Below the pieces are notes generated by a model. It did no database searches, was not told where the DNA came from, and was given only the letters and a program-made list of their open reading frames with translations. Source: Castellaniella caeni NBRC 101664 (GTDB lineage Bacteria; Pseudomonadota; Gammaproteobacteria; Burkholderiales; Burkholderiaceae_B). Taken from it: a stretch of DNA of 64,000 nucleotides. Positions 45,098-54,500 of this stretch are shown here, in pieces (position 1 is the first letter of the stretch; each line of letters starts with the position of its first letter). Location of the stretch: positions 1 to 64,000 of the forward strand of contig NZ_BCWN01000009.1 of the NCBI RefSeq assembly GCF_001592225.1, written 5' to 3'. Made by a program: the position numbers and the translations under genes.

Positions 45098-46085
45098 CAC
45101 CGGGCGCCGCACCCTGCCCCTGGCCTTCACGATGGGCGACGCGGCAGGCATTGGCCCCGAACTCATCGCCCGACTCTTTGCCCAGGGCCTGCCCCACCCC
45201 GCCGTGGTGTACGGCGACGCGGGCATGCTGCGCCGGGCCTGCCAGCTGCTGGGGCTCGACCAGCAACTGCGGGTGCGGGCGCTCGATGCGCCCGGCACGG
45301 GCTCCACGAGCGGCGTCATCGGCGTACTCAACCGCTGGCAGGCGCTGCCCGCCGACCTGCCTTTCGGACACGAAAACGCGCTGGCTGGACGCGGCGCCTA
45401 TGAATACCTGTGCCAGGCCATCGACGACGCACAGGCGGGCCGGGTACGGGCGCTGGTCACGGCCCCGCTGCACAAGGGCGCCCTGCATGCGGGCGGGGCA
45501 CACTACCCCGGGCACACCGAAATCCTGGCCGAACGCACGCACACCCGCGACTACGCCATGATGCTGGCCAACGACGAACTGCGCGTGCTGCTGGTCACCA
45601 TCCACATGGCCCTGGCCGAGGTGCCCGCCGCCATCGACCAGGCCGCCGAACTCAGGGCCATTCGCCTGGCGCATCTGGCTGGCCGCCAGTGCGGCATCGC
45701 CGCGCCGCGCGTGGCCGTGGCCGGCCTGAACCCGCACGCCGGAGAAGGCGGTGCCTTTGGCGACGAAGAAGCCCGCTGCATCCGCCCGGCCATCGACCAG
45801 GCCCGCGCCCAGGGCATCGACGCCTCGGGCCCCTGGCCAGGCGACACCGTGTTCATGCGCGCGCGCCAGGGCGAATTCGACATCGTCGTGGCGCAATACC
45901 ACGACCAGGGCCTGATCCCGGTGAAATATCTGGGGCTGGACGAAGGGGTCAACGTGACGGTGGGCCTGCCTTTCGTGCGTACCAGCGTCGATCACGGCAC
46001 GGCCTTTGACATCGCGGGCAAAGGCATGGCCGATCCAGCCTCGCTGCGGGCGGCCATGCGCATGGCCCTGCGCATGACGGCCTGA
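45078..46085 (+). CDS. pdxA: 4-hydroxythreonine-4-phosphate dehydrogenase
   Basis: This NAD- and metal-dependent enzyme acts in the DXP-dependent pyridoxal phosphate pathway. It has 335 residues with MGDAAGIGPELIA, VTAPLHKGAL, YHDQGLIPVKYLG and the metal/phosphate region VRTSVDHGTAFDIAGKG. The ATG at 45078 lies inside the PhoH gene (20-bp overlap); the conserved part begins about 16 residues later. Its product chain also draws on deoxyxylulose phosphate made by Dxs, present in this window. Confidence 0.95.
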   Translation: MQATLSDTGRRTLPLAFTMGDAAGIGPELIARLFAQGLPHPAVVYGDAGMLRRACQLLGLDQQLRVRALDAPGTGSTSGVIGVLNRWQALPADLPFGHENALAGRGAYEYLCQAIDDAQAGRVRALVTAPLHKGALHAGGAHYPGHTEILAERTHTRDYAMMLANDELRVLLVTIHMALAEVPAAIDQAAELRAIRLAHLAGRQCGIAAPRVAVAGLNPHAGEGGAFGDEEARCIRPAIDQARAQGIDASGPWPGDTVFMRARQGEFDIVVAQYHDQGLIPVKYLGLDEGVNVTVGLPFVRTSVDHGTAFDIAGKGMADPASLRAAMRMALRMTA

Positions 46086-46089
46086 ACCG

Positions 46090-46100
46090 CCCCCCCCCCC
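46090..46100. repeat. Poly-C tract (11 C)
   Basis: An uninterrupted run of eleven C bases lies 4 bases after the pdxA stop codon, in the gap before the convergent dnaB gene. Its location outside coding sequence makes phase variation of a protein unlikely. Confidence 0.7.
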
Positions 46101-46121
46101 TGGCGGCCGCCTGGGCCGATG

Positions 46122-46155
46122 CCCGTACTTGACAGCCATCTGGCTGCGGTACGGG
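46122..46155. terminator. Two-step stem-loop between convergent pdxA and dnaB
   Basis: The outer stem CCCGTAC/GTACGGG (46122-46128, 46149-46155) and the inner stem CAGCCA/TGGCTG (46133-46138, 46141-46146) form one long imperfect hairpin. It sits between the 3' ends of pdxA and dnaB, 22 bp from the dnaB stop. No T-run is present. It is a plausible bidirectional stop. Confidence 0.45.
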
Positions 46156-46177
46156 GGCGGCCTGATTGAACGGGGGA

Positions 46178-47551
46178 CTAAAACCCCGGTGTCGTCGAAA
46201 AATTGAGAAAACGCGTGCTCGAACCCTGGAAGGTCAGCCGCACGGTGCCGATCGGGCCGTTACGCTGCTTGCCGATGATGATCTCGGCGGTGCCCTTGTC
46301 GGGCGAATCGGGGTTGTAGACCTCGTCGCGGTAGATGAAGATGATGAGGTCGGCGTCTTGTTCGATGGCGCCCGATTCGCGCAGGTCGCTCATCACTGGG
46401 CGCTTGTTGGGGCGCTGTTCAAGGCTGCGGTTGAGCTGCGACAGCGCAATCAGCGGGCAGTTCAGCTCTTTGGCCAACCCCTTCAGGGAACGGCTGATTT
46501 CCGAGATTTCGGTCGCCCGGTTCTCACCCGAGCCATTGGCCGACATGAGCTGCATGTAGTCGATGATGATCAGGCCCAGCTGGCCGCACTGGCGCGCCAG
46601 GCGGCGTGCCCGGGCGCGCACCTCCATCGAGGTGAGCGCCGGGGTCTCGTCGATGTAGATTTGCGCCTGCTCGACCTTCTGCACCGCGTGGGTCAGGCGC
46701 GGCCAGTCGTCCTGGTTGAGCTTGCCGGTGCGCATGCGGTGCTGGTCGAGCATGCCCACCGAGCCGATCATGCGCATGGCCAGCTGCACGGCGCCCATTT
46801 CCATGGAGAACACCGCCACGGGCAGGCCCTGCTCGATGGCCACGTGCTCGCCGATGTTCATGGAAAACGAGGTCTTGCCCATGGACGGGCGCCCTGCCAC
46901 GATGACCAGGTCGCCCGGCTGCAGGCCGGAGGTCATGCGGTCGAGGTCGTTGAAACCGGTGGGCACGCCGGTGACGTCGGAATCGCCCTCGCGGTGGTAG
47001 AGCTCGTCGATACGCTCGACCACCTGCGCCAGCAGCGGGCGGATTTCCTGGAAACCGGCCATGCCCCGCGCGCCTTCTTGCGCGATCTGGAACACGCGGG
47101 TTTCGGCTTCGTCGAGAATCTGCCGGGCCTCTTTGCCCTGGGGATTGAAGGCCGCCGAGGAAATCTCGTCGGCGATGGTCACCAGCTTGCGCAGCATCGA
47201 GCGCTCGCGCACGATCTCGGCGTAGCGGCGGATATTGGCTGCCGACGGCGTGTTGTGCGCCAGGGCGTTGAGATAGGGCAGCCCGCCGCACTCGTCGGCC
47301 TTGCCCGCCGTGGTGAGCGCCTCGTGCACCGTGATGACGTCGGCCGGGCGCGCCAGGCCCACCAGGCGCGTGATGTGCTGCCAGATCAGGCGGTGATCGA
47401 AACGATAGAAATCATCTTCGGTCAGGACATCGGCCACGCGATCGAAGGCCGCGTTGTCCAGCAGCAGGCCACCGAGCACCGATTGCTCGGCCTCGATGGA
47501 ATGCGGCGGCACCCGCAGATAATCCAGTTGAGCATCGGTTTCGATTTCCAC
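46178..47551 (-). CDS. dnaB: Replicative DNA helicase
   Basis: This hexameric 5'-3' helicase unwinds DNA at the replication fork. It has 457 residues. The N-terminal primase-binding domain begins near LRVPPHSIEAEQSVLGGLL, and the RecA-like domain has Walker A AGRPSMGKTSF (near residue 212) and IIIDYMQLM (Walker B). There is no intein. It lies downstream of rplI but is separated from it by a strong hairpin terminator, so it may have its own promoter. Confidence 0.97.
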   Translation of the reverse strand: MEIETDAQLDYLRVPPHSIEAEQSVLGGLLLDNAAFDRVADVLTEDDFYRFDHRLIWQHITRLVGLARPADVITVHEALTTAGKADECGGLPYLNALAHNTPSAANIRRYAEIVRERSMLRKLVTIADEISSAAFNPQGKEARQILDEAETRVFQIAQEGARGMAGFQEIRPLLAQVVERIDELYHREGDSDVTGVPTGFNDLDRMTSGLQPGDLVIVAGRPSMGKTSFSMNIGEHVAIEQGLPVAVFSMEMGAVQLAMRMIGSVGMLDQHRMRTGKLNQDDWPRLTHAVQKVEQAQIYIDETPALTSMEVRARARRLARQCGQLGLIIIDYMQLMSANGSGENRATEISEISRSLKGLAKELNCPLIALSQLNRSLEQRPNKRPVMSDLRESGAIEQDADLIIFIYRDEVYNPDSPDKGTAEIIIGKQRNGPIGTVRLTFQGSSTRFLNFSTTPGF

Positions 47552-47574
47552 CTTGCAATCCTTTGTTTCAATGC

Positions 47575-47604
47575 AAAAGGCCGGCGTGATGCCGGCCTTT
47601 TTTT
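47575..47604. terminator. Intrinsic terminator after rplI (bidirectional)
   Basis: A perfect 7-bp stem GGCCGGC/GCCGGCC with a 5-nt loop is flanked by AAAA on the left and seven T on the right. On the minus strand the hairpin is followed by TTTT, giving a rho-independent stop for the rpsF-rplI unit. On the plus strand the seven T would also stop transcription. Confidence 0.8.
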
Positions 47605-47651
47605 ACCCCGCCATTCCTGTCAGAAGGAATGTAGCACGGTCGTTGACGCGA

Positions 47652-48107
47652 TTACGCCATCTCGCCCTGAACGGTGAGGGTGATGTCGGCGACCACGTCC
47701 GCGTGCAGGGCAACCTGCAGGGGGAACTCGCCCACGGCCTTGATGGCGCCGTCGGGCATGCGCACCTGACCCTTGTGCACGCCGTCGAAACCGGCCTTGA
47801 CCAGTGCGGCAGCCACGTCCATGTTGGTGACCGAGCCGAACAGGCGGCCATCGACACCAGCCTTCTGGCTGATGACGAAGGCGTAGCCGTGCAACTTCTC
47901 GGACATGGCCTGCGCAGCGGCCAGCTTCTCGGCCTGCAGTTTTTCGAGCTCGGCGCGGCGGGCTTCGAATTCTTTGAGCGCGGCGTCGGTGGCGCGGCGG
48001 GCAATCTTTTGCGGAATCAGGTAGTTGCGGGCGTAACCATCGCGCACGCGAACCACGTCACCCAGGTTGCCGAGGTTGACGACTTTTTCAAGCAGAATGA
48101 CTTGCAT
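47652..48107 (-). CDS. rplI: 50S ribosomal protein L9
   Basis: L9 binds 23S rRNA domain V and helps keep the reading frame. The 151-residue protein begins [17 protein letters not shown], the universal N-terminal domain, followed by the long connecting helix and the C-terminal domain. I chose the ATG at 48107 with GAGGATA upstream. It is the last ribosomal gene of rpsF-priB-rpsR-rplI. Confidence 0.97.
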   Translation of the reverse strand: MQVILLEKVVNLGNLGDVVRVRDGYARNYLIPQKIARRATDAALKEFEARRAELEKLQAEKLAAAQAMSEKLHGYAFVISQKAGVDGRLFGSVTNMDVAAALVKAGFDGVHKGQVRMPDGAIKAVGEFPLQVALHADVVADITLTVQGEMA

Positions 48108-48123
48108 GACGGATATCCTCGGC

Positions 48124-48396
48124 TTAGTTGTGGTTGTCGGTGTACGGCAACAGCGCCAGGAAGCGGGCACGCTTGATGGCGGTATCCAGCTGGCGCTGGT
48201 AGTGCGCCTTGGTGCCGGTCAGGCGGGCGGGGATGATCTTGCCGTTTTCCTGGATGAAATCGCGCAGGGTGTCGAGGTCTTTGTAATCGATCTCTTCGAC
48301 CTTGGCCACGGTGAAGCGGCAGAACTTGCGGCGCTTGAACAGCGGGTTCTGCTGTCCGAACTTGCGTTTTTCTTTCGACTTTTTGAAGTAAGCCAT
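48124..48396 (-). CDS. rpsR: 30S ribosomal protein S18
   Basis: S18 binds with S6 on the platform of the 30S subunit. The protein is 90 residues, slightly longer than E. coli S18 (75), with an N-terminal basic extension [15 protein letters not shown] before the conserved CRFTV and ending DNHN. I chose the ATG at 48396 (MAYFKKS); an upstream frame has no support. Confidence 0.96.
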   Translation of the reverse strand: MAYFKKSKEKRKFGQQNPLFKRRKFCRFTVAKVEEIDYKDLDTLRDFIQENGKIIPARLTGTKAHYQRQLDTAIKRARFLALLPYTDNHN

Positions 48397-48440
48397 GATG
48401 TTTACCTTTGTCTGGTTCCGGGCCGGGCCCGGTATTTCAT

Positions 48441-48734
48441 TCAATGTGCCGACACGAGCTGCTGGATGTGCAATACCAGCCGATCCGAGCCTTGGCGCTG
48501 CGGCGCGAGAAAACCGACGACCTGGATTTCACTGTTGGCCTGGACACGTGCCAGGGTGACGGCGAGTTCGCCCAGGGCAACGGCTTTCAGGCTGAGCGTC
48601 ACTGCGCGTGGCAGGCCGGCTTCAAGCACCTCGGATTCGTGTTCGAGCTGCATGCGCAATACCGGCAGGCCGGCAGGCGTGTGGCGCAGAGGCTCGGCTT
48701 GTGCCAAGCGGGCCAGCAGTTCGACGCGATTCAC
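48441..48734 (-). CDS. priB: Primosomal replication protein N (PriB)
   Basis: PriB is a small single-stranded-DNA-binding OB-fold protein of the replication restart primosome. It has 97 residues (E. coli PriB 104). It begins [24 protein letters not shown], here read only as [10 protein letters not shown] and the following PLRHTPAG motif, and ends in LVLHIQQLV. Its position between rpsF and rpsR is diagnostic for the family. It starts 20 bp after the rpsF stop. Confidence 0.94.
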   Translation of the reverse strand: MNRVELLARLAQAEPLRHTPAGLPVLRMQLEHESEVLEAGLPRAVTLSLKAVALGELAVTLARVQANSEIQVVGFLAPQRQGSDRLVLHIQQLVSAH

Positions 48735-48754
48735 GGATCGTGCCAGCGCCCTGA

Positions 48755-49120
48755 TCAGGAATTCGTGGTTTCGGCGGACGCCTTGCGGGCTTCTTCGCGC
48801 TCGACCGATTTCATCATGACGGAAGGCTCGGTGTGCGCGTGCTTGGTCTTGATGAAGAGGTGACGCAAAATGGCGTCGTTGTAGCGGAAGGAATGCTCGA
48901 GCTCATCGACCGCGGTCTGGCCGCATTCGATGTTGAAGCACACGTAGTGGGCCTTGACGAGCTTCTGGATGGGGTAGGCCAGCTGGCGGCGGCCCCAGTC
49001 TTCGACACGGTGGATTTGACCGCCGTTGGTCGTGACCATGGCCGAATAGCGCTCGATCATGGCGGGCACTTGCTCGCTTTGATCGGGGTGCACGATGAAC
49101 ACTACTTCGTAGTGGCGCAT
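48755..49120 (-). CDS. rpsF: 30S ribosomal protein S6
   Basis: S6 forms a heterodimer with S18 on 16S rRNA. It has 121 residues, starting [19 protein letters not shown], which is the usual N-terminus, and a charged C-terminal tail. The ATG at 49120 has a strong AAGGAG site. It heads the operon with a leader of about 105 nt. Confidence 0.97.
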   Translation of the reverse strand: MRHYEVVFIVHPDQSEQVPAMIERYSAMVTTNGGQIHRVEDWGRRQLAYPIQKLVKAHYVCFNIECGQTAVDELEHSFRYNDAILRHLFIKTKHAHTEPSVMMKSVEREEARKASAETTNS

Positions 49121-49237
49121 GAATGACTCCTTGTGGATATCTGCGATGTTGACAGACAGCCCGTCGGCACTGCGTTGACCCTGCTTGCGCAGAAAAAACG
49201 ACAGGAACGATCGGGCAAGTAACCCAGCATTCTAGCA
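49121..49237 (-). promoter_or_regulatory. rpsF promoter and structured leader
   Basis: On the minus strand an extended -10, TGCTAGAAT (49237-49229), lies about 110 bp upstream of rpsF. The transcript leader includes a small CTGC-GCAA-GCAG hairpin with a GNRA loop just after a T-run, and later a GCCGACGGGC segment near 49163-49172. Many bacteria carry an S6:S18-binding autoregulatory leader here. Whether this is one is not settled by eye. Confidence 0.5.
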
Positions 49238-49285
49238 CAGGAATGAAAGCAATGGGCTATCCCCTGGTGCCGGGATGTGGCGCGC

Positions 49286-50089
49286 TCAACCGCGCACCAC
49301 GGCGTAGGCCGAGTGGTTGTGGATGGACTCGAAATTCTCGGCCTCGACCTCGTACGACGCGACGCCGGGCAGCTGCCGGAGCATGACGGCCACGTCGCGC
49401 ACGAGGTCTTCGACGAACTTGGGATTCTCGTAGGCGCGCTCAGTGACGAATTTTTCATCGGCCCGCTTGAGCAGGCCCCAGAGCTCGGACGAGGCCTGGG
49501 CCTCGATGCGCGGCACCAGCACATCGAGCGTCGGCGCCTGATCGGCGGCGCAGGCCAGGCGCACGGTGACGTGCGAGCGCTGGTTGTGCGCGCCGTACTC
49601 GGAGATGGCCTTGGAGCACGGGCACAGGCTGGTGACGGGCACCAGCACCTCGAGCGAGAACTGCGAGGGCTGGCCACGGCGCGCCTGGACGGCCCAGCGC
49701 ACCTGGTAATCGAGCAGGCTGCGCACGCCTGAAACCGGTGCCGCCTTTTCGATGAAATACGGAAAATTAACGCTCAAGTCGCCCGCATCGGCCTGCAGCT
49801 GGTCGAGCATCTCGTGCGCCATGAGCGACAGCGCCACGGGCGTCATGGGTTCGGCCCGATGGGCCTCGAGCAGCGCGATGAAGCGCGACATGTGCGTGCC
49901 CTTTTCTTCGGCGGGCAGCGCGACGGTCATTTCCCACTGGGCAATGGTCGCCTGCGGCTGTTCCGCCGCCACCAGCAAGGGGTGGCGCACGCCACGCACG
50001 CCTACACGCTGGATGGCGATGTGCCGGGTATCGGCACTGCTTTGCACATCCGGCATGGCAACCGCCACCGGGTCGAGCACGGTGTTCAT
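49286..50089 (-). CDS. folE2: GTP cyclohydrolase FolE2 (type IB)
   Basis: This enzyme forms 7,8-dihydroneopterin triphosphate from GTP, the first step to folate or queuosine. Type IB enzymes are not strictly zinc-dependent. The 267-residue protein has the metal-site cysteine motif [14 protein letters not shown] (near residue 150), HNQRSHVTV and the C-terminal [12 protein letters not shown]. It is translationally coupled to dxs (ATGA overlap), so isoprenoid and folate precursor genes share a transcript. Confidence 0.95.
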   Translation of the reverse strand: MNTVLDPVAVAMPDVQSSADTRHIAIQRVGVRGVRHPLLVAAEQPQATIAQWEMTVALPAEEKGTHMSRFIALLEAHRAEPMTPVALSLMAHEMLDQLQADAGDLSVNFPYFIEKAAPVSGVRSLLDYQVRWAVQARRGQPSQFSLEVLVPVTSLCPCSKAISEYGAHNQRSHVTVRLACAADQAPTLDVLVPRIEAQASSELWGLLKRADEKFVTERAYENPKFVEDLVRDVAVMLRQLPGVASYEVEAENFESIHNHSAYAVVRG

Positions 50090-51945
50090 GAATCTGTCCT
50101 TTGCAAACGCTGGCGTATCGACGCCTCGATCCCTCGGGCATCCAGACCGAGACCGGCCAGGATGACCTTCTGGTCCCCATGATCGATGAATTCGTCCGGC
50201 AGCCCCAGCTGCAGAACCGGGCGCACGATCGCCTCCCGATTGAAATATTCGAGCACGGCGCTGCCCGCCCCGCCCATGATGGCAGCCTCTTCGAGGGTGA
50301 CGAACAGCGCGTGACTGGCAGCCAGTTCGCGCAGCAGGGCCTCGTCCAGCGGCTTGACGAAACGCATATCGACCAGGGTCGCGTCCAGCGCCTCGGCCGC
50401 CTCGGTGGCTGCGGGCAGCAAGGTGCCAAACACCAGAATGGCCACCCCCTGCCCTGCGCGGCGCACGACGGCCCGGCCGATCTCGACGGTCTCCAGGCTG
50501 TCACCGGGCTCGGCCCCGCAGCCCGCTCCGCGCGGGTAGCGCACCGAGGCCGGCCCGGGGTGCCGGTAGCAGGTGCTGAGCAGCAAGCGCGCCTCGTGTT
50601 CGTCGGAAGGCGTGGCCACCACCATGTTGGGCACGCAGCGCAGATAAGCAATGTCGTAATTGCCCGCGTGGGTGGCGCCATCGGCACCCACGATGCCCGC
50701 GCGGTCGAGCGCGAAGGTGACGTCGAGGTTCTGCAGCGCCACGTCGTGGATGAACTGGTCGTAGCCGCGCTGCAAAAAGGTGGAATAAATGGCGACGACC
50801 GGCTTGCAGCCCTCGCACGCCAGGCCGGCGGCAAAGGTGACCGCATGCTGCTCGGCAATGCCGACATCGAAGTAGCGCTGGGGAAACCGTTTTTCGAACG
50901 ACACCAGGCCGCTGCCCTCGCGCATGGCCGGCGTGACCCCCACCAGCCGCTCGTCGGCAGCGCCCATGTCGCACAGCCACTGGCCAAAGACCTGGGTGAA
51001 GGTCTTGCGCGCGGGCTGAGCCGGTTTCTGAATGCCCACCGAGGGGTCGAACTTGCCCGGCCCGTGGTAGAGCACGGGGTCGGCCTCGGCCAGCTTGTAG
51101 CCCTGCCCCTTGCGGGTGACGACGTGCAAGAACTGCAGGCCGCTCAAGGAGCGCAGGTTTTCGAAGGTAGGGATCAGGGCATCGAGGTCGTGGCCGTCGA
51201 TGGGCCCCATGTAGTTGAAGCCCAATTCTTCGAACAGGGTGGCGGGCGAGAGCATGCCCTTGGCGTGCCCTTCGAGCTTGCGCGCCAGCGCCAGGGCGGG
51301 CGGTACGTGCTGCAACACGGCACGCCCCATCATCTTGGCGCGCGCGTAGAACTGCCCCGACAGCAGGCGCGCGAAATAGTAGTTGAGCGCCCCCACCGGC
51401 GGGGAAATCGACATGTCGTTGTCGTTGAGCACCACCAGCAGGTTGACGTCCGGCGTGACGCCAGCGTTGTTGAGCGCCTCGAAGGCCATGCCCGCCGTCA
51501 TGGCGCCATCGCCGATCACGGCAATGTGCTGACGGTTGATGCCTGCGTTGCGCGCGGCCACGGCCATGCCCAGCGCCGCGGAAATCGAGGTGGAGGAATG
51601 CGCCGTGCCAAAGGCGTCGTAAGGCGATTCGCTGCGCTTCGGAAAGCCGGAAATCCCGCCCATCTGCCGCAGGCCGGTCATGGCCGCGCGCCGCCCGGTG
51701 AGAATCTTGTGCGCGTAGGCCTGGTGGCCGACGTCCCAGACCAGCCGGTCATCGGGCGTATTGAATACATAGTGCAGCGCCAGGGTGAGTTCGACCGTCC
51801 CCAGGTTGGAGGACAGATGGCCGCCCGTGCGCGCCACCGAATCGAGCACGAAGCCGCGCAGTTCGACGGCAAGGTCTTTGAGCTGACGGCGATCCAGGCG
51901 GCGCAGATCCGCAGGCGAATCGATTCCTTCCAATAGCGTTGTCAT
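50086..51945 (-). CDS. dxs: 1-deoxy-D-xylulose-5-phosphate synthase
   Basis: This thiamine-diphosphate enzyme condenses pyruvate and glyceraldehyde 3-phosphate, opening the MEP isoprenoid pathway. It has 619 residues from the ATG at 51945 (MTTLLEGID). Another ATG at 51960 would add MTEDI; neither has a strong ribosome-binding site. Motifs are [31 protein letters not shown] (TPP) and [13 protein letters not shown] with the catalytic glutamate. It follows ispA by 34 bp. Confidence 0.96.
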   Translation of the reverse strand: MTTLLEGIDSPADLRRLDRRQLKDLAVELRGFVLDSVARTGGHLSSNLGTVELTLALHYVFNTPDDRLVWDVGHQAYAHKILTGRRAAMTGLRQMGGISGFPKRSESPYDAFGTAHSSTSISAALGMAVAARNAGINRQHIAVIGDGAMTAGMAFEALNNAGVTPDVNLLVVLNDNDMSISPPVGALNYYFARLLSGQFYARAKMMGRAVLQHVPPALALARKLEGHAKGMLSPATLFEELGFNYMGPIDGHDLDALIPTFENLRSLSGLQFLHVVTRKGQGYKLAEADPVLYHGPGKFDPSVGIQKPAQPARKTFTQVFGQWLCDMGAADERLVGVTPAMREGSGLVSFEKRFPQRYFDVGIAEQHAVTFAAGLACEGCKPVVAIYSTFLQRGYDQFIHDVALQNLDVTFALDRAGIVGADGATHAGNYDIAYLRCVPNMVVATPSDEHEARLLLSTCYRHPGPASVRYPRGAGCGAEPGDSLETVEIGRAVVRRAGQGVAILVFGTLLPAATEAAEALDATLVDMRFVKPLDEALLRELAASHALFVTLEEAAIMGGAGSAVLEYFNREAIVRPVLQLGLPDEFIDHGDQKVILAGLGLDARGIEASIRQRLQRTDS

Positions 51946-51979
51946 GATGTCTTCTGTCATGGTGGCCCGGCAAGCGCCT

Positions 51980-52900
51980 TCAGTGCGAGCGGCCAATGAT
52001 GTAATCGGCCAGCTCGCGCAGGCGCCCGCCCGAAGGCCCCAGCGGCAGCAGCGCCGCCTGGGCCTGCTCGCGCAGCCCCAGCAGCAGTTCGCGCGACCCT
52101 TCGAGGCCGAGAATGGATACGTACGTGGGCTTGCCCTGGGCGGCATCCTTGCCCGCCGTCTTGCCCAGCGTGGCTGAATCGGCCGTGACGTCGAGGATGT
52201 CGTCCACGACCTGGAACGCGAGCCCCATGGCCGAGGCGTAGGATTCGAGCCCGGTGCGCACGGTGGAACTGGCCCCGGCCACGACCCCGCCCAGCAGCAC
52301 GCTGGCTTCGAGCAGGGCGCCGGTTTTCATGCGATGCATCTGCTGCAGGCGCTCGATGGGCAGCGCCTGGCCGACGCTGGCGCAATCGATGGCCTGCCCG
52401 CCCACCATGCCGTCGCTGCCCGCGGCGCGCGCCAGCAGCTGCACGGCCTGCACCACCAGCGCGGGGGCGATGGGCATCTGCACCAGGCAGTCGAAGGCCA
52501 GCGGCTGCAGGGCGTCGCCCGCCAGCATGGCCAGCGCCTCGTTATCGAACTGCCGGTGCACCGTGGGTCGGCCACGGCGCAAGTCATCGTCGTCCATGCA
52601 GGGGAGATCGTCATGGATGAGCGAATAGGCGTGGATGAGCTCGACGGCCGCCGCGGCGCCATCGAGCGCCAGCCCCTGGGCCGCGTTGGCGGCACCGGGC
52701 ACCTGGCTGGCTTCGCCGGCGGCCTGCACCAGCGCGGCGCGGATGCGCTTGCCCGGCCCCAACACGGCATAGCGCATGGCCTCGTGCAGGCGGGCGGGCC
52801 CATCGGCTTCGATGGGCGGCAGCAGCTCGTCCAGCACTTCGGCCGTGTGTTCGACCGTGACCGCCAGCCACTGCTCGAAGTTTCCCTGAACCGGGCTCAT
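51980..52900 (-). CDS. ispA: Farnesyl diphosphate synthase (polyprenyl synthetase)
   Basis: This all-alpha prenyltransferase makes farnesyl diphosphate from IPP and DMAPP. It has 306 residues. The first Asp-rich motif is [15 protein letters not shown] (near residue 93) and the second is FQVVDDILD (near 232). Length and the insertion in the first motif fit short-chain bacterial FPP synthases. Its product feeds HpnCDE, undecaprenyl and quinones. It overlaps xseB by 4 bp. Confidence 0.94.
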   Translation of the reverse strand: MSPVQGNFEQWLAVTVEHTAEVLDELLPPIEADGPARLHEAMRYAVLGPGKRIRAALVQAAGEASQVPGAANAAQGLALDGAAAAVELIHAYSLIHDDLPCMDDDDLRRGRPTVHRQFDNEALAMLAGDALQPLAFDCLVQMPIAPALVVQAVQLLARAAGSDGMVGGQAIDCASVGQALPIERLQQMHRMKTGALLEASVLLGGVVAGASSTVRTGLESYASAMGLAFQVVDDILDVTADSATLGKTAGKDAAQGKPTYVSILGLEGSRELLLGLREQAQAALLPLGPSGGRLRELADYIIGRSH

Positions 52901-53175
52901 GAGGCGTCTCGCGAGGCGGTGTCGTCGTAGGGTTCGAGCAGTTGCCCCTGCAAGACCTGCACCTGCTGCTCAGCGGCTTCCAGGCGCTGCTGACACACGC
53001 GCGCCAGCGCCACCCCGCGCTGATAGAGGGCGATGGATTCGTCCAGCCCCAGGCTGCCGTCGCTCATGCGCGCCGCCAGCGCTTCGAGCTCGGCGAGCGC
53101 GGTTTCAAAGTCGGCTGGCACTGCGGGTTCCGCAGTCGCGGCCGACGCCTGCGATGAAGTTTGATCCTTGACCAT
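52897..53175 (-). CDS. xseB: Exodeoxyribonuclease VII small subunit
   Basis: XseB is the helical small subunit that binds XseA to degrade single-stranded DNA. It has 92 residues. The conserved core FETALAELEALAARM and LDESIALYQRGVALARVCQ, then EAAEQQVQVL, is clear. I chose the ATG at 53175 (MVKDQTSS); the longer frame to 53334 overlaps the divergent Rieske gene. It heads xseB-ispA-dxs-folE2. Confidence 0.94.
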   Translation of the reverse strand: MVKDQTSSQASAATAEPAVPADFETALAELEALAARMSDGSLGLDESIALYQRGVALARVCQQRLEAAEQQVQVLQGQLLEPYDDTASRDAS

Positions 53176-53205
53176 GAAGGGCTTCGTGTTTGCGTTCCAG
53201 ACTGG

Positions 53206-53270
53206 ATTGTACGAGAACCCCGGCGGGGGGCGAAATCGCTTTCTGGGCAGCGAGGCGGGTGGGGTACAAT
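53206..53270. promoter_or_regulatory. Divergent -10 elements of xseB and the Rieske gene
   Basis: TACAAT occurs on the minus strand at 53211-53206 (leader ~25 nt to xseB) and on the plus strand at 53265-53270 (leader ~45 nt to the Rieske gene). Neither has a strong -35. A GC-rich CCCCGGCGGGG segment lies between them. Confidence 0.45.
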
Positions 53271-53321
53271 TTTGGCCCCCGGTAACCAAGCAGCCCGCCT
53301 CGAACTCTCTGCGGGGGAACC

Positions 53322-54461
53322 ATGAACCACCCAAGCACCCTTTTCACTGCGGATCTGGCCAGCCAGCTGCCCGTACACCAGTACTTTGACGACGCTGTCC
53401 TGGCGGAGGAACGCCGCCGGATCTTCGCTCACAGTACCCGCTACGTCGGCCACGAGCACATGGTGCCCCAGCCCGGCGACTGGCGCACGCTCACCCACGA
53501 AAACGGCGGCCGGGTCTTGCTGCGCGACCGCCACGACATCCGCCTGCTGTCCAATGTCTGCCGCCACCGCCAGGCGCTGATGCTGGGCAGCCAGAATGGC
53601 CGCGACACGGCCTGCGCCGCGGGCAACCTGTGCCAGACGGGCGGGCGCATCCTGTGCCCGGTGCACCACTGGAGCTACAGCCCCCAGGGCCAGCTGCTGG
53701 ACGCCCCGCTCTTTCCTGAAAAGCCCGAACTGGCGCTGCAGGAGTTTCCCCTGCAGCACCTTCACGGCCTGCTCTTTGAGGGTGCGCGCGACGTGCGGCA
53801 AGACCTGGGCGCGCTCTTTGAGCGGCCCGAATTCGATTTCTCCAACTACCAGCTCGATCACGTCGAAGTGCATCCGTGCCACTACAACTGGAAGACCTTC
53901 ATCGAGATCTACCTGGAAGACTATCACGTGGGGCCGTTTCACCCGGGCCTGGGGCAGTTCGTCACCTGCGACGACCTGAGCTGGGAGTTCGGCGACTTCC
54001 ACAGCATGCAGCGCGTGGGCGTGAACCAGGCGCTGGGCCAGCCCGGCACCGACGTCTACCGCCAGTGGCACGACCGCCTGCTGCAATACCGCTCGGGCAC
54101 GGCCCCCGACTTCGGCGCCATCTGGGTGACGTATTTCCCCACCCACATGATCGAGCTCTACCCGCACGTGCTGGTGCTCTCCACCCTGCACCCGGTCAGC
54201 CCGCAAGAAACGGTCAACGTCATCGAGTTCTACTATCCCGAGGAAATCGTCGCCTTCGAGCGCGACTTCATCGAGGCGCACCGGGCGGCCTACCTGGAGA
54301 CCGCCATCGAAGACGACGAGATCGGCGAGCGCATGGACGCCGGGCGCCGCGCCCTGCTGGCGCGCGGCACCAGCGAATGCGGCCCCTATCAGAGCCCGCT
54401 GGAAGACGGCATGGCGCACTTCCACGCCTGGTATCGGCGCATGATGGGCAGCGAGGCCTGA
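53322..54461 (+). CDS. Rieske non-heme iron oxygenase, alpha-subunit type
   Basis: This 379-residue protein has the ring-hydroxylating oxygenase layout. The N-terminal Rieske [2Fe-2S] site has CRH (near residue 68) and CPVHHW (near 100). The mononuclear iron site is ETFIEIY-type followed by DYHVGPFHPGL (near 206-216). The spacer between the Rieske pairs is 29 residues instead of the usual ~16 and holds two extra cysteines. No reductase or beta-subunit gene is adjacent. The substrate is unknown. It is divergent from the xseB-ispA-dxs operon. Confidence 0.85.
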   Translation: MNHPSTLFTADLASQLPVHQYFDDAVLAEERRRIFAHSTRYVGHEHMVPQPGDWRTLTHENGGRVLLRDRHDIRLLSNVCRHRQALMLGSQNGRDTACAAGNLCQTGGRILCPVHHWSYSPQGQLLDAPLFPEKPELALQEFPLQHLHGLLFEGARDVRQDLGALFERPEFDFSNYQLDHVEVHPCHYNWKTFIEIYLEDYHVGPFHPGLGQFVTCDDLSWEFGDFHSMQRVGVNQALGQPGTDVYRQWHDRLLQYRSGTAPDFGAIWVTYFPTHMIELYPHVLVLSTLHPVSPQETVNVIEFYYPEEIVAFERDFIEAHRAAYLETAIEDDEIGERMDAGRRALLARGTSECGPYQSPLEDGMAHFHAWYRRMMGSEA

Positions 54462-54500
54462 TTCTCTGGCCCGGCTCACAGGCCGGGCCCGTGGGCTGGG

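Noticed and set aside
46090-46100. Poly-C run considered as a phase-variation switch
   Set aside because: It lies after the stop codon of pdxA and outside the dnaB frame, so slippage would not change any protein.
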